A stretch of DNA of 64,000 bases from Symbiodinium natans (taxonomy: Eukaryota > Sar > Dinophyceae > Suessiales > Symbiodiniaceae). The position numbers were made by a program, and so were the translations under genes. This document shows positions 23,736 through 34,930 of the stretch, piece after piece. Numbering within the stretch: the stretch's first letter is position 1; each line of letters starts with the position of its first letter. The notes beneath the pieces are model-generated. The model was not told the origin of the DNA. It ran no database searches and saw only the letters and a program-made list of their open reading frames with translations. The DNA is taken from the NCBI GenBank assembly GCA_905221605.1, contig CAJNDS010000757.1:197001-261000 (forward strand), given 5' to 3'.

Positions 23736-24779
23736 TTATAAAACTTAAAAAGTTTATTTCTTAAACATTTTAATTATAGATACCTATAAGTATACAAATA
23801 TATATAGAGACATACAGAAGGGGATTTCCCACACTATACATAGAGGTCCTACGTACATAGGGCTTATAGGGCTTATAGGGCTTAGGGCTTAGGGTTTAGG
23901 GTTTAGGGTTGAGAATGCCTAAGAGCCCCTTCTCCCAGCCCCTACCTTAGGGACCAAATATGCCCTAAAAGGGTTTAGGGTTCATATACCTTAATCGGGA
24001 TTTCAGTAGTACAGGGTATATGGCCCCCAATTTTAGGGTTGATTAGGTCCAAAAAATTGAACCCGAAACCCGAAACCATCACCTGAGGAGTCAACATTTC
24101 CAACATGGTGGGCCGCTTTGGGGGGGGGGGGGGGGATTATTGAGATAGACAACCCGTCAACACGTAGGTTCTACATGCCCCACCCCACCCCCACGCCCCA
24201 CCCCACCCCACCCCAAATCCCCCGTGAGTTCGTGGCTCTATTGTACAAAGGCCAGCTTTTGAGTTTTCACAGGCAAGCGTAAGTGCCCCCCCCCACCCGG
24301 AGACTCAGACCTGAGTTTGGCTGTGGGGTTTAGGGTTTAGGGTTTGTTGTAACTATCCCTATCGGCCCTATCGCCCTTTGCCCTAAACATCGTCATTGAG
24401 GTTTGGAAAAGACTCAAAGTTTGGGAGTCCAGGATTCAGGTCTTCATGGCATAGAGGGTTAGGGTTTAGGGTTTAGGGTTTAGGGTTTAGGGTTTAGGGT
24501 TTAGGGTTTAGGGTTTAGGGTTTAGGGTTTAGGGTTTAGGGTTTAGGGTTTAGGGTTTAGGGTTGCGGGTTGCGGGTTGCGGGTTGCGGGTTTAGGAGTG
24601 GCGCGCCCGGATTTGTGGCTCCACCAGCGGCGCCAGCTCTGTTATATCAATTTGTGTGACACGTACTACGTACCCAGCCCTCCCTAGACCCTACACTTTT
24701 GTGGGGAGGCACACCTTCGTAGCCCCTATAAACCCTAAACCCTAAACCCCAAAGCCTAAACCCTGAACCCCGAACCCAG

Positions 24780-24809
24780 GTGTATGCTACATGGCCCTCT
24801 TTGACAAGG
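24780..24809 (+). CDS. SEC22: SEC22 exon 4: 30-nt micro-exon
   Basis: ACCCAG|GT opens it and AAGG|GCGCCTGG closes it with a GC donor. It encodes VCYMALFDK and supplies the VCYL strand of SEC22. Phase 1 at both ends matches exons 3 and 5. It is 8.9 kb from exon 3 and is directly preceded by CCCTAAA repeats. A longer minus-strand open frame here is spurious. Confidence 0.9.
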
Positions 24810-25825
24810 GCGCCTGGGCTGCAAGAATATGAGGTTCCCTTCTAAACGCGGATAGCTCTGGGCACTTATAGTACAAGTAGGGGCGTAGGGAGGAAAGATT
24901 GTTTCAAGCCTGCCCTTCATATAGAGACCCCCAAATATGTAGTAGGATTCCCTCATAATAAGGACACCAACAAGGGCGGCCACCCGCACATAGGGATTCG
25001 GGCCTTCGGGGGGTTTTTGGGGGGAATGAAGAAGGGACACCCTAAACCCTAAACCCTAAACCCTAAACCCTAAACCCTAAACCCTAAACCCTAAACCCTA
25101 AACCCTAAACCCTAAACCCTAAACCCTACACCCTAAACCCTAAACCCTAAACCGCCTGCGGCATGACTACTGTGGACTCCGTCTCGGCACTGAAGGCGCT
25201 GAAAGCTCGAACCCTAGACCCGAAACCCTAAACCCTGAACCCTAGACCCTAGACCCTAAACCCTAGACCCTAAACCCTAGACCCTAAACCCGAAACCCGA
25301 ATCTGTGACTGTCTCCGCTGGTCAAATTCCTCTTGTCCGTCCCAAGTTCAGTCCAAAAGTCCTGCTTCGTGGTTATTTATGAAGAATATACAAGTACAGA
25401 CCGGAGAAAAAAAACATACCACTGCTATAATACACGATTTCCAAAAACAGAATCCCTTATTCGCCAGCGTTTTTTTTGTAGCACTCCCCTCTCGAAGCCG
25501 GCAAATATTGCCTTAATCTCTTCTTCGCTCCTAGCGATGCGAAACTGAGGAAGTCTCGCTGACATCTGAGATTAGTATAAAACACAGATGCTTGTCTGTT
25601 ACACTGCGGTCGGTTGGTTTTGAACTTTCGACTGTTCAAGTAAGGTTGCGGCCTGGTTTCTTGAAAGCTCATTGCAAGGTAGTAGAAGGATCGAAGCCCT
25701 CCAGCAAAGTACCCATGAGCCTGAAGCCCTAAACTAGACCCGAAACCCTACACCCTAAACCCTAAACCCTAAACCCTAAACCCTAAACCCTAAACCCTAA
25801 ACCCTAAACCCTAAACCCTTCCGAG

Positions 25826-25860
25826 GCTATCCCAAGAATCTGTCATTTTGCTTCCTTGAG
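25826..25860 (+). CDS. SEC22: SEC22 exon 5: YPKxL-F-FLE motif
   Basis: TTCCGAG|GC opens it. It encodes GYPKNLSFCFLE (first Gly shared with exon 4), matching the SEC22 signature YPKKLAFxYLEDL. A GC donor (CTTGAG|GCGCGC) closes it in phase 0. CCCTAAA repeats abut the acceptor. Confidence 0.93.
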
Positions 25861-26136
25861 GCGCGCGGGAGACAGGTGAAGGGTTCGTGCGTGGCGCGAC
25901 CCCGAAACCCTCAGCCCTAAGCCCCAAGCCCCAAGTCCCCGACCTTTGGGCAAAAGGGTTTAGGGTTTAGGGTTTAGGGTTTAGGGTTTAGGGTTTAGGG
26001 TTTAGGGTTGAACACGAAACCCTGAACCCCAAACCCCGAGCCCCAAGCCCTGATGAAGGGTTTTGGGGTGGCCTCAGTTGCAAGAAGCCTTGGCCTTCTG
26101 TAGCCCGGCTACAGAACGGAGGTACACAATGATATC

Positions 26137-26175
<39 letters not shown>

Positions 26176-26340
26176 CATATATATATATACATATAAGCAC
26201 AATTGCTTTTTCTACGGATATGCATATATATATATATATATGTATATAGCTTCCTTCTGCTCTCTCTCTCTCTCTTTCTATACGTGTATATATATATATT
26301 ATTTATACTTATATATATATATATATATCTGTAGAGAGAG
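26137..26340. repeat. (AT)n-rich microsatellite block
   Basis: Several (AT)n runs with CATATA, (TC)n and (AGAG)n interruptions. The 118-residue frame across it (Tyr-Ile repeats) is not a gene. SEC22 intron 5. Confidence 0.95.
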
Positions 26341-26788
26341 ACAGAGAGTATTGCTCAATTATCTTTCTGCGGGGGGTTATCATCCAGAGGCTTGGGGGCC
26401 TTCTTCAGCCTCCGGGTGAGGCGATCTCAAGGTTTCTCAGACTTTCGCCCCGAAGCAAAAGGCCCTAGGCTTCATGTAAACACCTCTAAACCCTAAAACC
26501 CTAAACCCTAAAACCCTAAACCCTTAACCCTTAACCCTAAAACCCTAAACCCTAAAGGCCTAAAGCCCTAAACCCTAAAACCCTGAACCCTAAACCCTAG
26601 GTGTCCCCTGGTGAAAGCACCCTCGGCAAAGGCTCCCGTAGGACCCTACGTAACAGTAGCCACCAACATCTCTGAATCCGAATCCATCATCCCAAGGAAC
26701 CTCTCTAGAAGCTAAGCCCTAAACCCCAAACCCCAAAACCAGTAAACCCTAAACACCAAACCCCAAAACCCTGAAACCCGAATTAGGA

Positions 26789-26907
26789 CTTACCCTAAGG
26801 GTCCATGTACCTAATTATGGAATACTTGGGCCTTAAAGTACTTCCTATATAAGGACTTTTGGGTCTAAGTATATAATAATAAGGTACATGGTCCCTTAGG
26901 GTTAGGG
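26789..26907. mobile_element. Foldback element in SEC22 intron 5
   Basis: TACCCTAAGGGTCCATGTAC on the left is mirrored by GTACATGGTCCCTTAGGGTT on the right, and the interior is also partly self-complementary (TAATTATGGAATACTT / AAGTATATAATAATAA). It ends 35 bp before exon 6. Confidence 0.65.
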
Positions 26908-26941
26908 CCGAGCATCCAAAACCCCACCAAACTGTGTCCAG

Positions 26942-26990
26942 GACATCCACCAGCAGTTTCAGCAGGAGCTTCAGAGGGAGTTTGGCACAG
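26942..26990 (+). CDS. SEC22: SEC22 exon 6: helix following FLE
   Basis: GTCCAG|GAC opens it in phase 0, so FLE joins DIHQQFQQELQREFGT, equivalent to YLEDLHSEFDEQ in the family. A GC donor (CACAG|GCCTCTG) leaves phase 1. TTTAGGG begins about 50 bp downstream. Confidence 0.92.
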
Positions 26991-27296
26991 GCCTCTGTTT
27001 TTTGTCAACCTCAAAAGCCCTAAGCTCCTAAGCTCCTAAGTGAGGGTTTAGGGTTTAGGGTTTAGGGTTTAGGGTTTAGGGTTTAGGGTTTAGGGTTTAG
27101 GGTTTGGATTTTGGGGTTTTAAGGCCTGTTGCCTTTGCCCAGCCTGGGGTCCTGGGGATGGTTCATTCCAAGCCTTCAACCCTAAACCCGAAACCCTAAA
27201 CCCTAAACCCTAAACCCTAAAGCCCCAATGTCGGGTCCTTACGGGAGGCGGGCTTGTGTGGGGTAAGTACCTAGGGAACCTTAGGGAAGTTATAGG

Positions 27297-27425
27297 GTTT
27301 AGAGGGTTTAGAGGGTTTAGAGGGTTTATAGGGTTTAGAGGGTTTAGAGGGTTTAGAGGGTTTATGGGGTTTATAGCGTTTATAGGGTTTATAGGGTTTA
27401 TAGGGCTTATGGGGTTTATAGGGTT
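27297..27425. repeat. GGGTTTAGA / GGGTTTATA variant array
   Basis: Nine-base variants of the heptamer occur in two homogenised sub-runs (GGGTTTAGA, then GGGTTTATA), in SEC22 intron 6. Confidence 0.9.
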
Positions 27426-28303
27426 TTTTTAGGGTTTGTGGGGTTAAGGGTGTTCCCTTGAGGCCCCTGGTAGCCTTTGAGCTCGCTGCTTCCGCTGCTT
27501 CTCGTGGGTGCGACTATAAGTTCGGCTTCGGGGTTGGAGTTTAGGGTTTAGGGTTTTAGGGTTTAGGGTTTAGGGTTTAGGATTTAGGGTTTAGGGTTTC
27601 GGGTTTAGGGTTTAGGGTTTAGGGTTCAGAGTTCTTGTTAAGGAGCCTAGATGATGGTACCACAATCGGGTCATACAGTGGACAGCTTCTTGCGGTCACT
27701 CAGTTTCGAGCTCCTTAGCACGAACCTAGGCTTCTCTTGAAGTTAGTCTAGGGTCTACGGTATCATTTACAAGGGGAAGGGCTGGCTGAGGAGAGTTTGG
27801 GGTTTGGGGTTTTGGGTTTAGGGTTTAGGGTTTAGGGCATTCAGGTATTGGGCTTAACCCTAAACCCCAAACTTGAACCCTAAATTCTGAACACTGGACA
27901 CCCCAAGACCTAAAGACTTACATCCTACACCCCCAAACCCTTTAACCCAGCAACCCTACACATCCCTAGGCCTTCTGGGGTATTGAGAATCGGGGGCACT
28001 CCAAAATGCTCAAATCCACCATGCAGGATTTCCCAACCCAATGCCCTATACCCTAGACCCTCGTTGTGGAATCAGGTTCCAGTACGAGGGCTGACGAGGC
28101 CGCCAGGAACACTGGAGTTGTCGCCTTTCGACCGGCTGCCGGAGAAAGCTCACTTCCGCCGGGCTCCGGGGCGGCGCCGGTTTAGGGTTTCGGGTTTAGG
28201 TTTTATGTTTTAGTTAGGGTTTAGCGTTTAGGGTTTAGGGTTTAGGGCGTGCTGCCTTTGTGGTGTTGGCTGAGATTGACCCTGACGTTCGGGCCTGGTG
28301 CAG

Positions 28304-28402
28304 TTGAGCAGACTTGAGACGCGCTGCGATCTGCTGATCAACGCCATGCGGAAGGTCAGCATTGCGCGGCTGCGGAGACGAGCGCTCGTGCCCGTTGTTT
28401 AG
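28304..28402 (+). CDS. Coding-like fragment in SEC22 intron 6, unrecognised
   Basis: GTGCAG|TTG opens a frame with G/C-rich third positions, LSRLETRCDLLINAMRKVSI followed by ARLRRRALVPVV, ending at TAG formed by GTTTAG. A GT donor at 28397 is equally possible. It is basic and helical. It does not fit SEC22, so it is a nested or mobile-element fragment, or chance. Confidence 0.35.
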   Translation: MSRLETRCDLLINAMRKVSIARLRRRALVPVV

Positions 28403-28966
28403 GGCCGGGCGTCTAGTGCGTGAAGTTTCACAGCTAGCGAGCTTAGGGCTCATTTTAGGGTTCGGATCCCAAGCCGCTCTGTTCAAAGGATACCCTGGGA
28501 CCCATAGTCGTAGTTCCTTGGCCCTGAGCCCAAGCCCCTAAACTTTCTTGGGCTGTCTTTGCCCCCCCCCGGTCGTCCCTAAAAAAACCTAAACCCTACA
28601 AACCCCAGACCCTAAAAACCCTAAACCCCCAAAACCCTAAACCCTAAAAACCTAAACCCTCTTAACCTTCAAACCCTAAACCCAGAAAAGTAAGGTATAA
28701 ATATAAAGAAGAGGGGAGTCTGTGCCCCGGAGCCTATTTGGGCAACTAGAATGCCAGTCATAGCCTTAGACAGAACAACACTCCAGATCCTTGAGCCCGA
28801 AGCCCGAAGCCCCAAAGTTTAAACCCTAAACCCTAAACCCTAAACCCTAAACCCTAAACCCTAAACCCTAAACCCTAAACCCTAAACCCTAAACCCTAAA
28901 CCCTAAACCCTAAACCCTAAGCGCTTCAGCAAGTAGATTCGCGACCCCCCCTGCCCTGCTCACGCC

Positions 28967-29464
28967 ATGTCCAACGGGGTCATGACACCCAATGCCAGTC
29001 TGGCAGCGCCAGGCACGCCCAATCTCGCAACAGTGGGGCTGAGCACCATGCAAAAACACATCGTTGAAAAAGCCATACTACAAGACGCCCTAGCAGAAGA
29101 AGCAACGGCCAAGCAGGCGATGAGCCAATCAGAGAAAGTGCTTCTACTCGCCAAAGCTCAACGAGACACCTGCAAGACACGATTACAACTCGTGACCCAC
29201 ATGGTCGCCGAGGCAAGAAGAGCAGAGAAGCAAAGAAGCAAGGCAACGCCCAAGGACAGAAAGCAAGACACAACACAGAAACAAGCAGGACAAAAGAAGG
29301 GAGAAGGCACACCAAAAAACAACACAAACAAGGACCAGGCGCAGGAAGCACCACCACCAACGATGGTGACGAAAGAGAGATGGAAGGAGGCATCCGAGAC
29401 CCGCTTGACGATGAAGACAGGCGAGCCGGTTCGGCTTCTCAGCTGCAAGTTTCGAAGTATCTAG
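28967..29464 (+). CDS. Hypothetical 165-residue Lys/Ala-rich protein
   Basis: The longest non-repetitive frame in the window starts MSNGVMTPNASLAAPGTPNL. Residues 25-85 look like a coiled coil (AEEATAKQAMSQSEKVLLLA, then RAEKQRSK). A Lys/Gln/Asn-rich low-complexity tail follows (residues 90-130). No family is recognised. Four overlapping frames on the other strand reflect the skewed composition. It could be the gag-like or accessory frame of an element, a nested gene, or an exon. The frame stops at TAG 29462-29464. Confidence 0.4.
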   Translation: MSNGVMTPNASLAAPGTPNLATVGLSTMQKHIVEKAILQDALAEEATAKQAMSQSEKVLLLAKAQRDTCKTRLQLVTHMVAEARRAEKQRSKATPKDRKQDTTQKQAGQKKGEGTPKNNTNKDQAQEAPPPTMVTKERWKEASETRLTMKTGEPVRLLSCKFRSI

Positions 29465-30819
29465 GAGTTCATCGCGTAGGAACGTGTAAGAGTGGACACA
29501 TAGTGTTCCATTGCACCAAGATAGCGGATAAACCACACGAGCAGCTGCGTCACGTGTTGTAAAGTGCCTTGATGAAATGCAACAACTAAGGCGCGGATCG
29601 ACGAATGAGGTCGAGCTCGCAGACTGCCATGCGCTATCAGAAGATTTGCAAAGGGTGACTACATTTCGCGTGGATGGATGTCCACATGCGAGTCAAATAT
29701 GTCAGCGCGACTCTCATGCCGCCGAGACCAATGATTCAGCGACGACATTCTCTTCTGTCACTAATTATAAACTGAAACCAGGTTTCAGTCGAAGAGTTAC
29801 GTTTAGGCTCAAGCTGACCCCTGCAGTTGAACTCACCTCTCAATGTATCAGTTGACCATGCCTCCATGCCATGCAGCATGCAGGCGAGAAATGACTTGCG
29901 CCCTGAATGTACAACATGTCCAAGTCAAGCCAAACCGAAAGGATGATTTTGGGTGGAAGTTCACAGCGATTTCGCTGCGCCGATATGGCTTTGGCTCTCC
30001 ACGGATGCCACCGTGGAAACACTAAAGGCGCGCGCGCACGTCCAAATGTATGTAAAAACGCATATACCCACGAACGAAAGGCTCGCCACGTTCAAGCTCG
30101 GAGGCGCCGGCGAAACCAAAGGCCCGAGCGTGGCCTTAAAGCGACGAGCACTTCAAGCCATCGCCCCAAGCAAACCTCTTTGGCAGATCGAGCCGATCTT
30201 CTCCGCAGGGTCGATGCCTGCAAAGGCCGGGAGCTGAAGTCCCCAGCAGCAATGGCGTTGGAATTTTAATCGGCTTCGCCCTTGGCAAATGTGGATGCCA
30301 TTTAGTGCTGTACAGGCTACAGGCTACATCTAGGCATCTCAGCGACCTAGAGGCTACATGCTGCTCATAGGAGTAAAAAAGTAAAATAGGGTTACACCCA
30401 CCCATTGCAGCCTGCACGGACCAACTCAGCTGGATGAAATGCCTGTGTGTAGCCCGACTATGCAGTAGGAACGGGGATCCTGCAGCTTTCGTGGTAGTTC
30501 ATGGAGTAGCAGCGACGGCGAAAGAAACAAGAGCCCAAGGCTCTTGCTGACGTGCAACGTGGTGCAAGCCTTGAGTGCCAGACTTGGGGGTGTAAGGTGC
30601 GGCGTAGTGTAAATGGAGGCGCGAGCTCGTAACGAGAAGGATGGGAGTCATGCGGTGTGGTGGACGGGGGGCTGCACGCCTCACGTGTTGGATCAGATGG
30701 CATGCATGATGAGGCATTGGAAAAACGCTGTGGCTTTTGGGCTCATGAGCTCCAACAACACCTCGTTGATGCCATCCTCATGTGAATCGGCGCGGGCGGT
30801 GCGTAATGACACCACAAAC

Positions 30820-30872
30820 ACGGACACACGCACACACGCACACACACACACACAGACACACACACACACACG
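30820..30872. repeat. (CA)n microsatellite
   Basis: About 25 CA units with a few substitutions. The Cys-Val repeat peptides on the minus strand come from it. Confidence 0.95.
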
Positions 30873-31784
30873 GTTAGCACGCTTTGCAGCACTTGCTTGC
30901 AGATACTCTGGTGTCGCCGAGCCCGACTGGAGCGCAGCGGCAACTTGTTCTGTGAAGTCGGCCGGCTGCGAATCCACAAGGCAGAGAGCTCTAGATAGCA
31001 GGTATTACAGAAAAATTCCTTGAGACGTTAAGCATACCCTGCCAGGAAGCCCTGGTGCTGCCGTTACTCCTGACGCCAAGCGCCAATAAAGTGAAAGTTC
31101 ACCACAACGTGCGTCACGTGGGACTCGGTCCACGTTTCACCCTGTCTCGTATGTGAAGACAGGTCAGTAGAACAGCCGCTGGAAGAAATAGTGAATAAAT
31201 TGTCCAAAATGCGGAATGCCACAAAATTGAGCAAGCAAGCAACGTGTCGAACTAGCAACGCAACTCAAACCTGCATTGCAACAGATGCAGTAAAATTGCT
31301 TCAACACACACATATGGTGATACGCAGCGCGCGTAAAGGAAAAATAGTGGTCTTGCTGTTTCGTTGCTGCGGTGCCTAAATGCACCGCACCTTGCACGGC
31401 TGTATGAAGGTCGGTTCAAGCGCCGACATCCCGCCCGTCTCCTTCGCCCCCCCCATAGCCAGTCAGCATGCCTTTCCTCGTCTGGCTGGACACACAAGAG
31501 GCCGGTTCAGCAGGTTAAAAAATTGTCGAACAGGTCGGTTCATGTCCACCACACACCGAGCAGGTCTCTTACATGATCGAGGAAGACTATGTGTGGGCCA
31601 CCTCGGATTGCTGGGTCCAGAGGCAACGGCTTTCGGTCCGCAACTTTGCAGTGATGGAGCTTGATTGGAGGCATACAGCTACCACCCCACATACCAGGCG
31701 GACGGCGCAACATGTTGAAACGCAATCCAGCGGAAAGTGATCATGATGGTGAGGACATGCGAAGGACAAGGCTTCCACACTTCC

Positions 31785-31895
31785 CGGGGGGGGAGTGGGA
31801 GTGGGTGGGGGGAGCGGGTGGGGGGAGTGGGTGGGGAGTAGGGGAGGAGTGGAGTGGAGTGGGTGGGAGTGGGGGGGAATGGGGAGTGGGGGCAG
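31785..31895. repeat. G-rich GGGAGTGGGTG tract
   Basis: Irregular GGGAGTGGGTGGGG units. The long proline-rich frames opposite are low-complexity artefacts. Confidence 0.85.
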
Positions 31896-32607
31896 TGGAG
31901 AAACCCATCGTTTCCGAGGAAGCTCGCGCAGGCTGGGGAGCCGTCCAAGGAATGGGGCGGGTCCGAACACCCCAAACACCACAAATTTGGTGCATTTCCC
32001 CGTTTTTTGGGGAGTCACTTCTGCTGGGATCCGAGCACTTTTGAGGAGTGGAATGCTGTTTGTTTCTTTGGAAAGGGTTTTGGAGTGGGAGCAGGGGGAG
32101 TCGGGGGGATGCAGGAGGGAAGCGCAGAGTCCTTCTCCCCCGCCACCCCCCTTCTTGTCCAATCCTAAACCCGAAACTCTACACCCTAACCCGAAACCCT
32201 AAATCCTGAATCTTAAACCCTACACCCTAAACCCTAAACTCTAAACTCTAACCCCAAACCCTAAACCTTAAATCCTAGCGCCCAAACCCTGAACCCTAAA
32301 CCCTATACCTTAAATCGCAAATCCTAAACCTTACAACCTGAACTCTTAACTCATGAACTCTAACTTGTAACCCTCAAACCCTAAACCCTTGAACCCAAAA
32401 CCTCAAACCACCTGATGCTTAGAGACTCTGTTTAAGTAAATTGAGCTTGTGAATTCAAAAGAGGTTTATGTAAATTGAAAGAACCCTAAACCCTGAACTC
32501 TAAACAGTCTAAGCCCTGAACCCTAAACCCCAAACCCCTAAACCCTAATCCTAAGCCCTAAACCCTACCCAAGAATCCTAACACCCCCTGAGCCGCACAC
32601 CCGACAG

Positions 32608-32660
32608 GTTCTGTAGATTACAGGTCTCACATTGAGACCATTGCACCTCGGCAACCGGGG
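32608..32660 (+). CDS. SEC22: SEC22 exon 7: linker to the PYxF strand
   Basis: CCGACAG|GT opens it in the required phase. It encodes GSVDYRSHIETIAPRQPG; SHIET(I)A matches NIETAA of plant SEC22. The 3' end is uncertain: GC donors after 32660 and after 32642 both keep phase 0. The exon is 5.6 kb from exon 6, beyond the repeat-free island. Confidence 0.8.
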
Positions 32661-33467
32661 GCTGAGGGGTTTTATTTTCTTTGAGGGTTTCGGATTTGGG
32701 GTTTAGGGTTTAGGGTTTTCAGGGCTTAAGGTGGTCGGGGTTGAGGGGCCTTGGGGCTCTGGAGGGTTGAGGGCTTTGCCCATTGCTTCCGACTTCTCCC
32801 ACTTTGGCTCGGAGTAGCTGGCTTTTGGAGTCGGTTCGGGGCTTGGTGTTTAGGGTTTAGGGTTTAGGGGTTGGGGTTTAGGGTTTGGGGTTTGGGGTTT
32901 AGGGCTTCGAGGATAAGGTTGGGTCGGGGCTCTACATTCGCAGCCTAATCACCCGCCTCTCGAACCCCTACAATCTGCAGCGAATCATTGCACATGATTC
33001 CTACTCTTCCGCAAGATCCAGGACAGCTTGAGTTGGGTCGCTTGACTTGTAGGAGTCTTACAAGAGGCTTACGGAAATCCTACACTGGCTGATAGAGGCT
33101 TTGATATGGGGGTCTACGACAATAGGGGGCCCCCTTTTTTTGCCCCAAACCCTAAACCCTAAACCCTAGACCCTAGACCCTAGACCCTAAACCCTAAACC
33201 CTAAACCCCAAGTTAAGTAGTAGGATTCCCTTATGATGAGGACCCCAATAAGGTACCCTTACTGTCGTAAACCCATCCTGCACACCTGCAGCTGCCCTAA
33301 ACCCTAAACCCTAAACCCTAAACCCTAAACCCTAAACCCTAAACCCTAAACCCTAAACCCTAAACCCAAACCCTAAACCCTAAACCTTAAACCCCTAAAC
33401 CCTAAACCCCTCAACCCCTGAACCCCTCAACCCCTCAACCCCTAAACCCTCTGTCCTTTGAAGTAAG

Positions 33468-33529
33468 GAGAAGCCCTACTACTTCATCAAGTTCGACAGG
33501 CAAATAACGAAGATCCTCGGCATGCAGCG
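33468..33529 (+). CDS. SEC22: SEC22 exon 8: PYYFIKFD strand
   Basis: AGTAAG|GAG opens it. It encodes EKPYYFIKFDRQITKILGMQ plus two bases, matching RPYAFIKFDTFIQKT. It ends with one of the two clear GT donors in the gene (CAGCG|GTTAGT), phase 2. Confidence 0.94.
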
Positions 33530-33747
33530 GTTAGTCAAAGGGGCTGTGAGGGAGACTTTGCAGCTTTGGAAGCCCCATAAACCTTTGTAAACCCTCAACC
33601 CTAAACCCTGAACCTTAAACCCTCTTTGGGGTCTAGGTTTGAGGGCTTAGGGTTCAGGGCCAGTTTAGGGTTCAAGGTTTGTTACCCTAAACCTTCAACC
33701 CGAAACCCTAAACCCTAAACCCCGTAAACCCTGACACCCCGAACCCC

Positions 33748-33900
33748 AAAAAGCCGCAAAACCCCAAGCCCCCTTCACGCCCCTTGCCAGAACGAGACGG
33801 CGGAGAAAGGGCCACCTCTGAAATGCCGCATGTACGATGCGATGATCCACTGCTAGTTGCTCGCCGGATACAAGGCGGAAAACGACCGTCCTGGCCATGA
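33748..33900. other. Non-repetitive coding-like block, strand unclear
   Basis: The minus strand is fully open from an ATG at 33898 (MARTVVFRLVSGEQLAVDHR, then IVHAAFQRWPFLRRL). The + strand reads PLKCRMYDAMIHC, a TAG, then LLAGYKAENDRPGHDK. It lies in SEC22 intron 8 just before the block at 33986. A decayed mobile-element fragment is possible. Confidence 0.3.
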
Positions 33901-33985
33901 CAAACTACCCTAAACCCTAAACCCTAAACCCTAAACCCTAAACCCTAAACCCTAAACCCTAAACCCTAAACCCTAAACCCCAAAC

Positions 33986-34159
33986 CGCCCGTGGGTCATG
34001 GTAGTGGCGTTCGCGGGGCCGGAGCGTAGACCGGTCATGCAGGCGCTGTGGGGCAGCCAAGTGCTGCAACCACTGTTCCGCAAACGGGATGGGTCGTGGC
34101 CGGACATCGGGGCCAAAGCAGGTACGCATCGCATGGGTCTGATCACGCAAGAGATGAAG
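33986..34159 (+). CDS. Coding-like block in SEC22 intron 8, unrecognised
   Basis: It is exactly bounded by CCCTAAA (33906-33985) and a GTTTAGGG donor (ATGAAG|GTTTAG), as exons here are. The + frame is open for 58 codons (RPWVMVVAFAGPERRPVMQA, then LWGSQVLQPLFRKRDGSWPD). The minus strand is open too. SEC22 exons 8 and 9 join in phase without it, so it is not part of the normal protein. It could be a cassette exon or an element fragment. Confidence 0.35.
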
Positions 34160-34689
34160 GTTTAGGGTTTGGGGTTTAGGGTTTCGGGTTTAGGGTTTAG
34201 GGTTTAGGGCTCAGAGGTGTTGGGGGTTTGAGGGTGTTGGCATGAAGCCAATCTAAGGGCCTGCGATGTTTTTATCAACTCTCAGATCCTAAGCCCCAAA
34301 TTACCCCAAACCCTAAGGGCTCAGGGTTCAGGGTTTAGGGTTTAGGGTTTAGGGTAACCCCAAACGTAACCTGGAAGATCAGAACCCGTTTCTAAGCCTC
34401 CGTGCTGGTGTTTTCAGGATTCGTCAACCTTGAGACCCTTGACGCTAAGATTTCCGTACCTGCCAGACCCACAGGGTTTAGGGTTTAGGGTTTAGGGTTT
34501 AGGGTTTAGGGAAAGCCTTCAAAAGTACAGACCGCACTTGTAACTGCCCTTCACACCCTTAACACCTTCTGCTAGAAACCCTAAACCTTAAAATCTGACC
34601 CCTAAACCCTAAACTAAAACCTAAACCCCAAACCCGAAACCCCAGACCCTAAACCCTAAACCCTGTATTGAATTTGCTTGGGGGCGGGG

Positions 34690-34930
34690 TTCCTGAAGCT
34701 CGAAGGGCAATTTAGGGTTTAGGATCTAGGGTCTTGGACTTTGGGGTTTCAGGGTTTTGGGTTTCGGATTTAGGGTTAAGGTTTTTGGGTGTAGGGGTTT
34801 TGGGTTTAGGAATTTGGTTTAGGATTTTGGGTTTTGGGCTTTGGTTTATGGGTGTAGGGTTTACGAGTTAAGGGTTTAGGATTTTTGGGTCTAAGGGTTT
34901 CGGGTTAGGGATTAATGGTTAAGGGTTTAG
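34690..34930. other. Degenerate TTTAGGG-like intron DNA
   Basis: GGTTTTGGGTTTAGG-type sequence with many substitutions, an old heptamer array. Nothing else is seen. Confidence 0.7.

Larger units (their letters stand above)
28930..32160. other. 3.2-kb island free of telomere-like repeats (SEC22 intron 6)
   Basis: Unlike everything around it, this stretch contains no CCCTAAA/TTTAGGG runs. It abuts a 15-unit CCCTAAA array on the left and degenerate CCCTAAA on the right. It holds one 165-residue frame (28967-29464), many shadow frames, a CA microsatellite and a G-rich tract. No terminal repeats are obvious. It may be a recent insertion not yet colonised by the repeats. Confidence 0.6.

Noticed and set aside
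24756-25040. 94-codon minus-strand frame
   Set aside because: Overlaps SEC22 exon 4 and a dispersed non-coding motif; no codon bias or domain.
26063-26419. 118-codon frame rich in Tyr-Ile
   Set aside because: Crosses (AT)n and (TC)n microsatellites; no domain or codon bias.
28960-29536. Four minus-strand frames of 64-137 codons
   Set aside because: Shadows of the + strand 165-codon frame, rich in Cys/Leu/Ser because of the Lys/Ala-rich sense strand.
31587-32202. Proline-rich and glycine-rich frames up to 191 codons
   Set aside because: Result from the GGGAGTGGGTG tract and skewed composition; no domain, and frames overlap on both strands.
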